Assembly (NCBI GenBank): GCA_020635015.1
Contig: JACKAP010000002.1
Span: 620,001 to 684,000 of the forward strand
Length of the DNA stretch: 64,000 bases
Reading direction: 5' to 3'
Source: Calditrichia bacterium
GTDB lineage: Bacteria; Calditrichota; Calditrichia; RBG-13-44-9; J075
The notes under the pieces are model-generated. The model did not search any database. It was given only the letters and a program-made list of their open reading frames with translations, and was not told the DNA's origin. The position numbers and the translations under genes were made by a program. Every line of letters begins with the position of its first letter. The stretch's first letter is position 1. Positions 35,379 to 45,092 of the stretch are shown piece after piece.

Positions 35379-36566
35379 ATGAATTATGTGACCCACCTGG
35401 AATGTTCGATGTGCCGGTTGGAACTGGAGTCGGAGCGGCTATGGAATCTCTGCCCCAACTGCCGTAAGCCGCTGCTGGTGCGTTACGATCTGGCTGCGGT
35501 GCGTCAGAAAGTGACCCGGGAGGATATCGCCCGGCGCGAGCCCAATCTCTGGCGCTACGAGGAAGTGCTGCCGGTGCGGAAGGATATATATAAACTGACC
35601 CTGGGAGAGGGATACACGCCATTGATCACTGCGCGCCGCCTGGGTAAGGTGGTCGATTTCCCCAATTTGCTGATCAAGGAGGAAGGGGTCAATCCGACCT
35701 GCTCCTTCAAGGCCCGCGGGCTGGTGATGGCGGTTTCCCGCGCCTATGAGTTGGGGGTAAAAGCCCTCTCCATCCCCTCGGCCGGCAACGCCGCCGGAGC
35801 GATGAGCGCCTACGCCAGCCTGGCGGGGATCCCGGCTTTCGTCTTCATGCCCCGGGATGTGCCGAAACCGTTTGTGGCCGAATGCCTGGCCCTGGGGGCC
35901 AGCGTCACCCTGATCGACGGCCTGATCACCGACTGCGGCCGGGTGGCCGCCAACGAAGTGGCTGAATACGGGCGTTTCGACGTTTCCACCCTTAAGGAAC
36001 CTTATCGCATCGAGGGCAAAAAGACCATGGGCTATGAGGTGGCCGAGCAGCTCGGATGGGCGCTTCCGGACGTGATCATCTACCCCACCGGCGGCGGCAC
36101 CGGCCTGATCGGGATGTGGAAAGCCTTTGCGGAGATGGAAGCCCTGGGCTGGATCGACAGCAAGCGCCCGCGGATGGTGACAGTACAGGCCGAGGGCTGC
36201 GCGCCGATGGTGCGCGCCTTTCAGCGCGAGGAGCAGTTCGCCGAACCCTGGAAAAACGCCCACACCGTTGCCGACGGCTTGCGGGTGCCGGCAGCGGTCG
36301 GCGACTTCCTGATCCTTAACGCCCTCCGGGAAAGCCAGGGTACCGCGGTAGCGGTCAGCGACCGCGAGATGATGGACGGCGCCAACCTGATCGGGCGCAC
36401 CGAAGGGCTCTTTGCCAGCCCGGAAGGCGGGGCCACCCTGGCCGCCTTCCAGAAACTGCGCGCGGAGGGCTGGATACGGGATGACGAGACCGTGGTGCTG
36501 TTCAACACCGGCAGCGGACATAAGTATGCGCATTTGTGGGTGAAGGAGAGAAAGGATAAAGGATGA
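35379..36566 (+). CDS. thrC: Threonine synthase
   Basis: 395 residues from ATG 35379 with AGGAG 7 bases upstream. An N-terminal zinc-ribbon (Cys9, Cys12, Cys25, Cys28) precedes the fold-type II PLP domain. The PLP lysine is Lys111 in TCSFKARG. PSAGNAAGA binds the PLP ring side, and YPTGGGTGLIG the phosphate. It converts O-phosphohomoserine to threonine. The last six residues (ERKDKG) and the stop codon are encoded by a GGATAAAGGATGAAGG repeat. No other threonine genes are nearby. Confidence 0.92.
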   Translation: MNYVTHLECSMCRLELESERLWNLCPNCRKPLLVRYDLAAVRQKVTREDIARREPNLWRYEEVLPVRKDIYKLTLGEGYTPLITARRLGKVVDFPNLLIKEEGVNPTCSFKARGLVMAVSRAYELGVKALSIPSAGNAAGAMSAYASLAGIPAFVFMPRDVPKPFVAECLALGASVTLIDGLITDCGRVAANEVAEYGRFDVSTLKEPYRIEGKKTMGYEVAEQLGWALPDVIIYPTGGGTGLIGMWKAFAEMEALGWIDSKRPRMVTVQAEGCAPMVRAFQREEQFAEPWKNAHTVADGLRVPAAVGDFLILNALRESQGTAVAVSDREMMDGANLIGRTEGLFASPEGGATLAAFQKLRAEGWIRDDETVVLFNTGSGHKYAHLWVKERKDKG

Positions 36567-36692
36567 AGGATGAAGGAAGAAGTTGTTGTGAATGGGTGGA
36601 TGGGTGAATGGGTAAAAACGGACGAGGTGTCAGAATCTTTTAAACCCATCAACGATATAACCCATTAACCCATTCACCCATTAACCCATCCT
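36552..36692. repeat. Composite heptamer/octamer hairpin overlapping thrC end
   Basis: Begins inside thrC as GGATAAAGGATGAAGGATGAAGG, then switches to AATGGGTGGATGGGTGAATGGG. The right arm CCCATTAACCCATTCACCCATTAACCC (36660-36688) is complementary to the second array only. It ends about 10 bases before the UbiA start, leaving no normal ribosome site for that gene. Confidence 0.75.
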
Positions 36693-36701
36693 CAAATTCA
36701 A

Positions 36702-37532
36702 ATGCGCAAAATAATTTCACTTCTCAAGCTCACTCGCCCCATCAACGTGCTCATCGCCATGCTGTCGGTGTTTGTGGCGGCGCTGATTAGCGGGACGCTT
36801 TCGCCCTGGGTGGCGGTGCTGCTGGCCTGCCTCTCTGCCGGGCTGATCACGGCGGCGGCGAACAGCATCAACGATTATTATGATATCGCGATCGACCGCA
36901 TCAACAAGCCGCAGCGCCCCCTGGCCGCCGGCCGGATCTCACCGCGTGCCGCGCTGGGATCGGCGCTGGGATTGTATGCCGCCGGCATCGCCCTGGCGTC
37001 GGCTATCTCGCCGCAGATGCTGGCGGTCGCCGCTCTCTTCTCCCTGCTGACCTGGCGTTATTCCGCTCACCTGAAGCGCACTGCGCTCTGGGGCAACTTT
37101 GCGGTCAGCCTCAGCACCGCCGCCGCCTTCATCTACGGCGCCATGGCGGTCGGGCGCCCCGGGGCGGGGATCTTCCCGGCCCTGTTTGCATTTTTCTTTC
37201 ATTTTGGCAGGGAGATCATCAAGGATATGGAGGATGTGGCCGGCGACCGCCAGTTTGCCGCTCATACCTTCCCGGTGCGCTATGGCACTGGACCGGCGAT
37301 CATCCTGGTATGGGTTAACTTCGTGGTTCTGGTGGGGCTGACCCTTCTGCCGTACTTCACCGGTGTTTACGGGAAAACATATTTCCTGATCCTGTTGCTG
37401 GGGGTCTATCCGCTGATCGGCTACGTGCTGTTCAGCATCCGGCGCGACAGCCCGCCCCAACATCTCAACCGGCTAAGCAACCTGCTAAAGGCGGACATGC
37501 TGGTGGGATTGCTGGCAATATATTGGGGGTAG
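36702..37532 (+). CDS. UbiA-family prenyltransferase (geranylgeranylglycerol-phosphate GGTase-like)
   Basis: 276 residues, about nine transmembrane helices. The first Asp-rich motif NDYYDIAIDRINKPQRPLAAG and the second, KDMEDVAGDR, bind Mg-prenyl diphosphate. The sequence around them fits the (S)-2,3-di-O-geranylgeranylglyceryl-phosphate-synthase subgroup, which also exists in FCB-group bacteria, but menaquinone or other aromatic acceptors are possible. No Shine-Dalgarno-like site precedes ATG 36702, since the upstream DNA is repeat. Confidence 0.88.
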   Translation: MRKIISLLKLTRPINVLIAMLSVFVAALISGTLSPWVAVLLACLSAGLITAAANSINDYYDIAIDRINKPQRPLAAGRISPRAALGSALGLYAAGIALASAISPQMLAVAALFSLLTWRYSAHLKRTALWGNFAVSLSTAAAFIYGAMAVGRPGAGIFPALFAFFFHFGREIIKDMEDVAGDRQFAAHTFPVRYGTGPAIILVWVNFVVLVGLTLLPYFTGVYGKTYFLILLLGVYPLIGYVLFSIRRDSPPQHLNRLSNLLKADMLVGLLAIYWG

Positions 37533-37690
37533 GAATAAACTTGGCGCGGCCTTCGGCCGCAGCCAAATGGTAAATACTTAATGCTCAGCGGTAAATGCTC
37601 AATGTCAGTTATCAAAAATTCAATATTTGTGCTAAACAAATCAATAAATCAACAAAAATAAGCGGCATTACTACCCCTGACGCCTGTCAA

Positions 37691-39076
37691 CTACCCATCC
37701 CGCGCCAGCACCATATTCAGCAAGACATTCAGCCCCACCGCCAGCACCACGCCCAGCACCACCTGATTGGTGAGCAGCAGGCGCAGGGTGAGGGGGACCG
37801 TTTCCAGCCAGGCTTTCCCGAGGCCGAACTGCACGTAGAGCGGGATGCCGTTGGCGCAGATCAGGGTGGTGCCGATGAGGAAGGCATTGGGGTTATCGGC
37901 CGGCGCTGCCGCCAACAGGCGGATTCCCGAGAGCACGATCATTCCGCATACCAGCACAAACACGCCTCCCAGCACCGAACGCGGCATCGCGACCAACAAG
38001 GCACCGAACTTAGGACAGAGACCGTATAGCATCAGAATGACGGCGGCGATTTGCACCACAAACCGGCTGGCCACCCGGGTGGTGGCGATGATCCCGATGT
38101 TCTGGGTGTAGCTGGTGCAGGGCAGCCCGCCGAACACCGCCGCCACCACGCAACCCAGCCCTTCAGCAAAGATGCCCCGGTTCATGTGTTGCGCCCGGTA
38201 GGTCTCACCGGCAACCGCGCAAGTGGCGGCATAGTCGCCCAGCGATTCCACCATCGACCCGAGATATCCGGCCATTATTGCCAGGATCGCCGGCAGAACA
38301 AACTCCCAGCCGAACCCCGGTCCCCCATACGGGAAAAACTGCGGCCAGCCGAACCAGGGCTTTTGCGCCACCAGTTCCCAGTTCACTTCTCCCAGCACAC
38401 CGGCGATGCCGATACCCACAACCCAGATCGCGATAAAGATCGCCCCTCTCCCCATCACCCCGTTTAATAGATGGGGAAAGCGAATCTGCAGCAGGAAAAT
38501 CAGCGCGATAACCCCTCCACCAAAGCCAAAATTGACCGCGCTGCCGTCTCCCACCAGCAAACGCACCGCCACCTGCCCCAACGCCAGACCGATACAGATA
38601 ATCACCACCCCGGAGACCAGCGGGGGGAAGAAACGGCGGAGGAACTTTAGCATCCGGGAGGCGCCGATCAGCATCTCGGCCAACCCTCCCACCAGGATGC
38701 CGCCCCACATGGCGGCGGCGCCCATCTGCGCGGCCACCGGGGCCAGGGTGGCGGTCAGGGTTGCGGACGGTCCCTGGATGATCGGCAGGCGATTGCCAAT
38801 CGTCGTCTGCAGCAATGTGGCAATCCCCATAGCGAATAAGCAGAAGTTGATCAGTTCCGCCTGCGCCGTGCGGCCCATTCCCATGGCTGCTGCCACTGCC
38901 AGCGGCAGCACAAAAGGCGAAATGTCTACCAGGGTATGTTGCCAGCCATAAAGCCAGCTCTCCCAGCGTGTCGCCGGGCGCTCGTCAATTGAATAAATGG
39001 GTTTTTCCAGACCGGGCAGGACGTCCCAGACGTTTTCTTTGTCTGGAGACGCTAAATTCTTTGGGTTATTTGCCAT
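37691..39076 (-). CDS. NCS2-family nucleobase (xanthine/uracil) permease
   Basis: 461 residues from ATG 39076; a GTG six codons upstream is possible. Fourteen hydrophobic segments in a 7+7 arrangement. The conserved signature region includes QGPSATLTAT in TM3 and MVESLGDY in TM8, where the Glu coordinates the base, and the FGGLPCTSYTQNIG block in TM10. It imports uracil, xanthine or uric acid with H+ or Na+. The N-terminal head (ERPATRWESWLYGWQHTLV) matches the xanthine-permease-like subgroup. Followed upstream by a small gene. Confidence 0.93.
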   Translation of the reverse strand: MANNPKNLASPDKENVWDVLPGLEKPIYSIDERPATRWESWLYGWQHTLVDISPFVLPLAVAAAMGMGRTAQAELINFCLFAMGIATLLQTTIGNRLPIIQGPSATLTATLAPVAAQMGAAAMWGGILVGGLAEMLIGASRMLKFLRRFFPPLVSGVVIICIGLALGQVAVRLLVGDGSAVNFGFGGGVIALIFLLQIRFPHLLNGVMGRGAIFIAIWVVGIGIAGVLGEVNWELVAQKPWFGWPQFFPYGGPGFGWEFVLPAILAIMAGYLGSMVESLGDYAATCAVAGETYRAQHMNRGIFAEGLGCVVAAVFGGLPCTSYTQNIGIIATTRVASRFVVQIAAVILMLYGLCPKFGALLVAMPRSVLGGVFVLVCGMIVLSGIRLLAAAPADNPNAFLIGTTLICANGIPLYVQFGLGKAWLETVPLTLRLLLTNQVVLGVVLAVGLNVLLNMVLARDG

Positions 39077-39101
39077 ATTTGAAATTCCGGACACAGCGGA
39101 A

Positions 39102-39284
39102 TCAATCGCTCACTTTCACCCAAATACGGCTAAACTTAATGCCGGTGTCGCTGTTAATCTGCACATTTTTAGCATTAGGGGGGATGTCATCGCCGAAGAC
39201 CATCACTCGTTCATAGCCGTTGCAACACTTTTCCGCATCTTTCTTACTACTCCAGACATGCTTTTTTGATTTACAAAAATGCAT
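39102..39284 (-). CDS. Small 60-residue cysteine-containing protein
   Basis: The ATG at 39284 is preceded by AAAGGAG at good spacing, which supports real translation. The product begins MHFCKSKKHVW and has an adjacent Cys pair (DAEKCCNGYERV), then GDDIPPNAKNVQ and FSRIWVKVSD at the end. Three cysteines and basic residues suggest a small metal- or nucleic-acid-binding protein, but I do not recognise the family. It lies upstream of the NCS2 permease on the same strand, separated by 25 bases, so they may share a transcript. Confidence 0.7.
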   Translation of the reverse strand: MHFCKSKKHVWSSKKDAEKCCNGYERVMVFGDDIPPNAKNVQINSDTGIKFSRIWVKVSD

Positions 39285-39765
39285 CGCCTTACTCCTTTCA
39301 CTTGAGAATATCATATCAGTTTCAACTTATCTTCCCGACGCCATCAGCTACGGATGTATCATTACCATCATCCGTCTCCGGAAACCCTGTTGGGTACTTA
39401 ACTACCGCTCTCAGGGCAAGCGGCTGCAAAAATTGAAGAGATGATGAAGGAAAAAACTGCCACCGGTGAATTGGGTTAGCTGCCTGAAGTTTTACCGGAA
39501 AGGACTCCCGCGGCAAACGCCCTTAGCGACCGATGTATACCGGGACAGATATACGTCGTTTCCCCACTGGCGTTTCAAAAAACACTTAAATTTTGAGGCA
39601 ATTTCACCGGCCAGACAAGACCGACAATAAAACCAACACTTATCCAAAAAATGTGACTAAAATCACAATTTAAAAGATAGGAAATTTTAAGAAATTAATA
39701 TGAGAATGTCAATAGACAAATACAGAATTGGGTAAAAAAATTGGGAGGTGGCATTGGTGCCGTTA
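39285..39765. other. Intergenic region without recognised gene
   Basis: 481 bases. The part near 39330-39440 is G+C-richer and can form small stems (GACGGATGATGG/CCATCATCCGTC-like), but I could not match it to a known riboswitch or small RNA. 39600-39740 is strongly A+T-rich, consistent with promoter DNA for the small gene or with the end of the kinase gene. Confidence 0.4.
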
Positions 39766-42390
39766 TCAGGTATGTTCGATCAATTTATCGAGATTGTCCG
39801 GGATTGCCACGATGAAAGTCGTGCCTTCCCCCGGCTTGCTTTCCACGCTGATTTCCCCGCGATGATCCTCGCGTACGATCCGGAATACGATCGACAATCC
39901 CAAACCGGTTCCCACCCCGACCCCCTTGGTGGTAAAGCCCGGATCGAAAATCTTGTGCAGATGATCTGCCGGGATGCCGATGCCGTTGTCGCTGATGCTG
40001 ATATATACGTTTCCCGCATCATGCCAGGTCTTGATGCGGATTTTGCCTTCTCCCTGAATGGCCTGGCGGGCATTGATCAGCAAATTGAGCAGCACCTGGT
40101 TCAGACGACCCGGATAACAGGAGATCGGGGGCAGTTCACCGTAATCTTTTTCTAATTCAATATGATGCTTTATCTCATGATGGATCAGCACCAGGGTATC
40201 CTCGATGCCTTCATGGATATCCGCTTCCTTCAGTTCCGCCTCATCCAGCCGGGCAAAGCTGCGCAGACGCCGCACAATATTGGTTACCCGATCGCTTCCC
40301 GACGCCACCACCCGGTTGGCGTCTTCGATGACCTTCAGAATAGCCCTGACTTTGGGATCGCCCTCGACGCCTTCGGCCAGACGCTCATTCAGCACCTGTT
40401 TAAATTTGGCGATCGCCCGCACCAGGGTATCATGCATGCTGTTAATCGCGCCCACCGGGGTGTTGATCTCGTGGGCAATTCCGGCGACCAGCATCCCCAG
40501 GGAAGCCATCTTTTCCGACTGCACCAACTGCGCCTGGGTGGTGCGCAGGTCGCGGTTGGTCTGTTCCAGCTCAGCGGTGCGTTCCTGCACCCTCAGCTCC
40601 AACTGTTCATGGGCCTTCTGCAGGGCCTGCTCCGCCAGCTTGCGTTCGGTAATGTCGCGCACGATCGCCAGCACTTCATCGTCCCCGCTCTTGACGATCC
40701 GCGCCTCAAAATAGTGCATCTCCTCCTTGTGCGGCATCCGGTATTCCAGGATTTCACTTTCCTCGCTGTCGATCACCCGCTTGAGGATGGTCATGGTGAT
40801 TTCCGCCAGCTCTGCGGGCAGGGTCTGAAAGACGGTTTTGCCGACCACATCCTCCGGGGGCAGGCCCAGCGGGCTGTCCTTCGGGGCGCGGTAGGCCAGG
40901 TATATCCCGTCGTGGCGCAGGCGGAACATCAGATCCGGGATGGCGTCGAGCAGGGCCACATTTTTTCGCTCACTTTCCCGAAGCTCTTCATTGGCCCGGG
41001 CCAGTTCAGCGGTACGCTCTTGCACCCGTAACTCCAATTCATCATGCGCTTTACGCAGCGCCACTTCCGCCTGCTTGCGCTCGGTAATATCGCGGGCAAA
41101 GCCGATCCGGTAAATCACCTTGCCTTCATCGTCGAGAATCGGGAACAGCGACAACTCCACATCCAGCTTGCGGCCGTCCTTGGCAATGGCAACGATCTCC
41201 CGGCGCACGGAATACACCCCTTCCGCCGGCAGGGAGTGCAGCATCTCCCGGAACGTATCCGCCCCGATAAACCGGGCGCTGGTGCTGCCTTTCAGCTCCG
41301 CCTCAGAATATCCGAAGAGCCGCACTGCGGCCGGATTTACCTCCAGGATCTCCCCGGAGACCGAGAGCACCGCGATGGAATCGTTGGAATTGATGAAGAT
41401 CCGCCGGTAGAGGCGCAGCGCTTCTTCGGCTTTGCGGCGGGTGTCGATATCATAGATCCCGCCGACGATCACCTTCTCTCCGGCCAGTTCGGTAATCACC
41501 AGCGAAAAAGACATCCAGCGCACGGTACCGTCCTGCTGCTTGATCTGTAATTCGTGGCCGCGGAGGGAGCCTTCCCGATGAAGCTTAGCCAGCAGGGCGT
41601 CACGGTCTTTCAGATCCGCGTAAAAATCCGGGGTATGGGTTCCGATCATTTCCTGCGAGGTCATGCCGACCATCGCCGCCAGCGGTTCATTGACATAGAT
41701 AATCCGGCCGTCTGCCAGCCGGCTGATGATAAAAGGGATCGGGGAGGCTTCGGCAATGGTGTGCAGTACTTCATCTGCCCGTTTCAGTTGAGTAATGTCG
41801 TTAAACACCCAGATTTTACCCAGTTCCTCTCCCGCCTCATCGCGTACCAGGGCCGGCACCGCAACGATCGATCGGAGATGGGGCTTCAACAGCACCACGG
41901 AACGGGCATAAATATCATGTAGTTCGAAGCTGCCATCTTGCTCGCACATCCCCTCCATTTCCGCGCTGAAACGGGTAAAAGCGGCAAAATCTTCAAAACA
42001 GGGTTTGATGGCATTGATAAAGTCGGAGTAGGATTTTCCCAGCGTCGTCTCTCGGGACAGGCCGAAAAAAGCATGCACCTGGCGGTTGGCCGCGCTGATG
42101 GTGTCCTGACCGTCGATCATTACAATGGCAGCCGGCGAGGTATCGATGATCGCCTGCAGCCCGTCCTTACTGCGCGACAGCTCCCGGAGCAGCGTTTCCA
42201 TCTCGGCGTTCTTGGATTCCAGCTGCTCCTGCACCGCCAGCATCTCCACATTGGCCATTCCCAGGGAGAAAGTCTTACGCTTTAACTCATCGCTCTTTTC
42301 CTGAAGCTTACGCTCGGTCTCTTCCAGTTGACGAGTCAGCTCGCGGACTTGCTTTTCCAGAGCGGCGGTCTGCTTATTCATGACATTCAT
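39766..42390 (-). CDS. Multi-PAS sensor histidine kinase
   Basis: 874 residues, no transmembrane segment, so a cytoplasmic sensor. An N-terminal coiled coil (ALEKQVRELTRQLEETERKLQEK) precedes four PAS/PAC units at about 75-205, 205-325, 325-445 and 475-600, each ending in a D.T.RK or DITERK linker; two RVQERTAEL coiled segments separate later units. The dimerisation/phosphoacceptor motif is GIAHEINTP, and the ATPase domain has NLLINARQAI, DNGIGIP and GTGLGLSIV. Family HisKA/NtrB-like. No adjacent response regulator; the NtrC-type regulator at 24686..26032 is a candidate. Ligands unknown. Confidence 0.93.
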   Translation of the reverse strand: MNVMNKQTAALEKQVRELTRQLEETERKLQEKSDELKRKTFSLGMANVEMLAVQEQLESKNAEMETLLRELSRSKDGLQAIIDTSPAAIVMIDGQDTISAANRQVHAFFGLSRETTLGKSYSDFINAIKPCFEDFAAFTRFSAEMEGMCEQDGSFELHDIYARSVVLLKPHLRSIVAVPALVRDEAGEELGKIWVFNDITQLKRADEVLHTIAEASPIPFIISRLADGRIIYVNEPLAAMVGMTSQEMIGTHTPDFYADLKDRDALLAKLHREGSLRGHELQIKQQDGTVRWMSFSLVITELAGEKVIVGGIYDIDTRRKAEEALRLYRRIFINSNDSIAVLSVSGEILEVNPAAVRLFGYSEAELKGSTSARFIGADTFREMLHSLPAEGVYSVRREIVAIAKDGRKLDVELSLFPILDDEGKVIYRIGFARDITERKQAEVALRKAHDELELRVQERTAELARANEELRESERKNVALLDAIPDLMFRLRHDGIYLAYRAPKDSPLGLPPEDVVGKTVFQTLPAELAEITMTILKRVIDSEESEILEYRMPHKEEMHYFEARIVKSGDDEVLAIVRDITERKLAEQALQKAHEQLELRVQERTAELEQTNRDLRTTQAQLVQSEKMASLGMLVAGIAHEINTPVGAINSMHDTLVRAIAKFKQVLNERLAEGVEGDPKVRAILKVIEDANRVVASGSDRVTNIVRRLRSFARLDEAELKEADIHEGIEDTLVLIHHEIKHHIELEKDYGELPPISCYPGRLNQVLLNLLINARQAIQGEGKIRIKTWHDAGNVYISISDNGIGIPADHLHKIFDPGFTTKGVGVGTGLGLSIVFRIVREDHRGEISVESKPGEGTTFIVAIPDNLDKLIEHT

Positions 42391-42501
42391 CCACTTTTAT
42401 GATATCGCGATGGTATCACTAATTGAGCATTCAATTTAAACCGCGTTCTCCGGAAAAGCAATTGCTTAAGCAGCGACTCGGGTACGCCCGGAAGGCGACG
42501 A

Positions 42502-43929
42502 TTATCCAAAAACGGCTTTGAATATATAGTAGAAAAGAATCGCCCCAAGTGCGCCCACCGGAATGGTAATCACCCAGGAGATGACGATATTGGTCACCAC
42601 CCGCAGGTTCAGGGCGCCGATCCCCCGGGCCAGTCCCACGCCCAATACTCCGCCGACCAGCGTGTGGGTGGTACTGATCGGCAGTCCCAGTTTGGATGCC
42701 AGCACGATGGTGGTAGCGGCGGCAAACTCGGCGCAGAAACCCCGGGTGGGAGTTAATTCGGTAATTTTTTTCCCGATGGTAGCCATCACCCGCCAGCCCC
42801 AGGTGGCCAGACCGACCACAATACCCACCCCGCCCAGACCCAGCACCCACAGGGGCACGGCCGACTTCAGCGCCAGATGGCCGGTTTTCATGATCGCGAT
42901 GACCGCGGCCAGCGGACCTACCGCATTGGCCACATCGTTAGCGCCATGGGCAAAGGCCACGAAGGCGGCGCTCAGGATTTGCAAGTAGACGAAAATCCGC
43001 TCTACCGCTCGGTATTCGGAACTTCCTTTCTCCACGGTCGCGCCCCGCTTCGCTTCCTTGTCGATGCTCTTCAGATCGCGCAGCAGCGTCTCGACCTGAT
43101 CCCGAACATCACCCTGAGCCTCCTGGCTGACTTTGTGGAGATGATCAATCGCCTTGCTGATGCGCTTGCTGACCGAACTCGGCTGGCGCACCAGTACCCG
43201 GTCCTGAGACGGCTTCACCCGAATGCGCCGCACCAGGAAAAAGCTGATAAACGCGGCCAGCAACCCGGTTGCCCCGGCAACCAGCAAGGCATCATAAAAT
43301 GCCAGGTTGAGGTTCAGATTTTTTAAGCCTTTAAACACCATGGTCAGCGTTAACACCCCAAACACAATAAACACCAGGTACGGTGTCACCTGTTGTGCGG
43401 CTCGAACGGGATTATCATTATTGAATATTAGTTTTCTTAGCAAACTGAACAGCAAGAAGGCGATCGTGCCGCACATCAGGGGAGAGACGATCCAACTCGA
43501 TACAATCTCCGTAACCTTTCCCCAGTCGGCAATGGCAAACCCGCCATACATCACCCCGAATCCCAGTACCGCACCGACAATCGAATGGGTGGTGGAAACC
43601 GGCCAGCCGAAATAGGAGGCAATTTGCAACCATACCGCCGCCGCCATTAGCGCCCCCATCATCCCGTAAGCCAGATCAAACTCGTGCCCGATAAAGACTT
43701 CCGGGTTAATGATGCCTTTACGGATGGTTTCCGAGACGTGCGTGCCCACAAAAAAGGCCCCGGCAAACTCCAGCACGGCGGCAAGGATCACCGCCCGCTT
43801 TACGGTCAGCGCCCCCGACCCTACCGATGTTCCCATCGCATTGGCCACATCATTGGCGCCAATACTCCAGGCCATATAAAAACCCGCGGCGACCGCCACA
43901 ATTAGAATGGTCGTTTCAACAGCCATCAT
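42502..43929 (-). CDS. pit: PiT-family inorganic phosphate transporter
   Basis: 475 residues. The inverted duplicated signature occurs twice: SIGANDVANAMGTSVGSGAL near the N-terminus and HGANDVANAVGPLA in the second half. About ten or more membrane helices flank a charged cytoplasmic loop (about 215-290). It imports Pi (or metal-phosphate) with H+ or Na+. The DUF47/PhoU-like gene lies 71 bases upstream on the same strand, the usual partner that controls Pit activity. Confidence 0.95.
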   Translation of the reverse strand: MMAVETTILIVAVAAGFYMAWSIGANDVANAMGTSVGSGALTVKRAVILAAVLEFAGAFFVGTHVSETIRKGIINPEVFIGHEFDLAYGMMGALMAAAVWLQIASYFGWPVSTTHSIVGAVLGFGVMYGGFAIADWGKVTEIVSSWIVSPLMCGTIAFLLFSLLRKLIFNNDNPVRAAQQVTPYLVFIVFGVLTLTMVFKGLKNLNLNLAFYDALLVAGATGLLAAFISFFLVRRIRVKPSQDRVLVRQPSSVSKRISKAIDHLHKVSQEAQGDVRDQVETLLRDLKSIDKEAKRGATVEKGSSEYRAVERIFVYLQILSAAFVAFAHGANDVANAVGPLAAVIAIMKTGHLALKSAVPLWVLGLGGVGIVVGLATWGWRVMATIGKKITELTPTRGFCAEFAAATTIVLASKLGLPISTTHTLVGGVLGVGLARGIGALNLRVVTNIVISWVITIPVGALGAILFYYIFKAVFG

Positions 43930-44000
43930 GATCCTTTCGATTTATTTTTCATCAACTATCATTCCAGGCTCAGTCACTATTTTCGTCCCGGTTGGCGGCA

Positions 44001-44675
44001 TCACTTAATTTCCAGCAGCATCCGAACCCGGTTAGCCAATTTCTCGGAGATGTTCGCCAGGGAGGCGACCGCTTGCAGGATGTTGATCCACAGCGTAAAA
44101 CTGGTATAGGGCAGGACATCATCCATGTGGAACAGCTTTTTGTTCAAATCCCGCTGCAACACATCGGCTTCATGTTCCAGATAAGCGACGCCTTCGATCA
44201 TTTTCCGAACCTTTTCAGCTTCTTTTCCGCCGAAAGACGCTTCCAGCAGCTCATCCATTTCCCGGATCACATCCTGGGTGCTGCGCACCGCCTCCAGGTT
44301 CTTGTCGAGAAACTGCTTCAGCAGATCTTCCATTCCTTCCAGCGGCTCGAGTTTTTTCATGGTCATCATCACCCCGATGTCCTCTGCCCGGTCGGCAAGA
44401 CCATCCTGCAAGGAGAGGATCTCCAGCAGGTCACCGCGATTCACCGCCAGGAACAGTCCCTTGGGCAGATTGTTGCGGATTTCATTCTTGGTCAGGTCCG
44501 CGGCATGCTCCAGCGCGGAAATTTCCTCGGCGATCTTCTTGATTTTTTTATAATCCTTCTTCCGGTATGCCTCGAACAACTCTTCCAGCTTACTGACACA
44601 ATCGGCCACCTTTTCCATGTGCTGCTGCAAAGGCGAAAAAGGCGAGCGGGCAAATAAATTTTTAAAGATACTCAT
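44001..44675 (-). CDS. DUF47 (TIGR00153) phosphate-transport regulator
   Basis: 224 residues, ATG preceded by GGAGG. Entirely alpha-helical; it begins IFKNLFARSPFSPLQQHMEKV and holds the PhoU-like EISALEHAADLTKNEIRNNL and EGVAYLEHEADVLQRDLNKKLF motifs (E-x-x-A-D), which bind metal clusters in PhoU-fold proteins. It is encoded directly upstream of the PiT transporter and presumably gates or regulates it. Full length. Confidence 0.93.
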   Translation of the reverse strand: MSIFKNLFARSPFSPLQQHMEKVADCVSKLEELFEAYRKKDYKKIKKIAEEISALEHAADLTKNEIRNNLPKGLFLAVNRGDLLEILSLQDGLADRAEDIGVMMTMKKLEPLEGMEDLLKQFLDKNLEAVRSTQDVIREMDELLEASFGGKEAEKVRKMIEGVAYLEHEADVLQRDLNKKLFHMDDVLPYTSFTLWINILQAVASLANISEKLANRVRMLLEIK

Positions 44676-44938
44676 AATGTATGCCTCCAGGTGGGATTAA
44701 TCGTTGCGGAAAACCCGGCCCGGAACCTACCTCCCGGGCCAGCCGATAAAACATATTTCAAAAGTTGCAATTCCGTTACATTGTTTTAACGATTCAACTT
44801 CTTTTTGGTTAAGGCGAGAATATATCAATTTGTGATTTCATTTACAAATTTTTGTTTATTGAATTGGTATGAACTATTCCACCAAAACGGCGCTTGAAAT
44901 GATACCGTTCCAATATTATACTGCGGAGGAGGCCTACT
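44676..44938. other. Intergenic region upstream of the DUF47-pit pair
   Basis: 263 bases, A+T-rich, probably holding the promoter of the DUF47-pit operon. No repeat family member or Pho-box-like direct repeat could be recognised with confidence. Confidence 0.4.
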
Positions 44939-45001
44939 ATGACGTTCTTTGCGACAGCAGATAAGCGCAAGAAACGGGTTGAGTTGACAGTAATTTCTTG
45001 A
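44939..45001 (+). CDS. Possible 20-residue peptide ORF
   Basis: ATG 44939 has an unusually strong ribosome site, GGAGGAGG, 6 bases upstream. The product, MTFFATADKRKKRVELTVIS, is basic in the middle. It may be a leader peptide for the EamA exporter gene 91 bases downstream or a chance ORF behind a purine-rich stretch. Confidence 0.3.
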   Translation: MTFFATADKRKKRVELTVIS

Positions 45002-45092
45002 TTATTTACAAGTGTAACAGCATTTATATTTGAGAATTGAGTGCCGCTGTGGCCAAAAGCCCGTTAACATATAATCTGATCGGAATTTGAAT

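Noticed and set aside
39320..39450. Possible riboswitch upstream of the small gene
   Set aside because: A CTGAGA word and small stems recall TPP elements, but the conserved core is missing and the stretch is upstream of neither a thiamin nor another matching gene.
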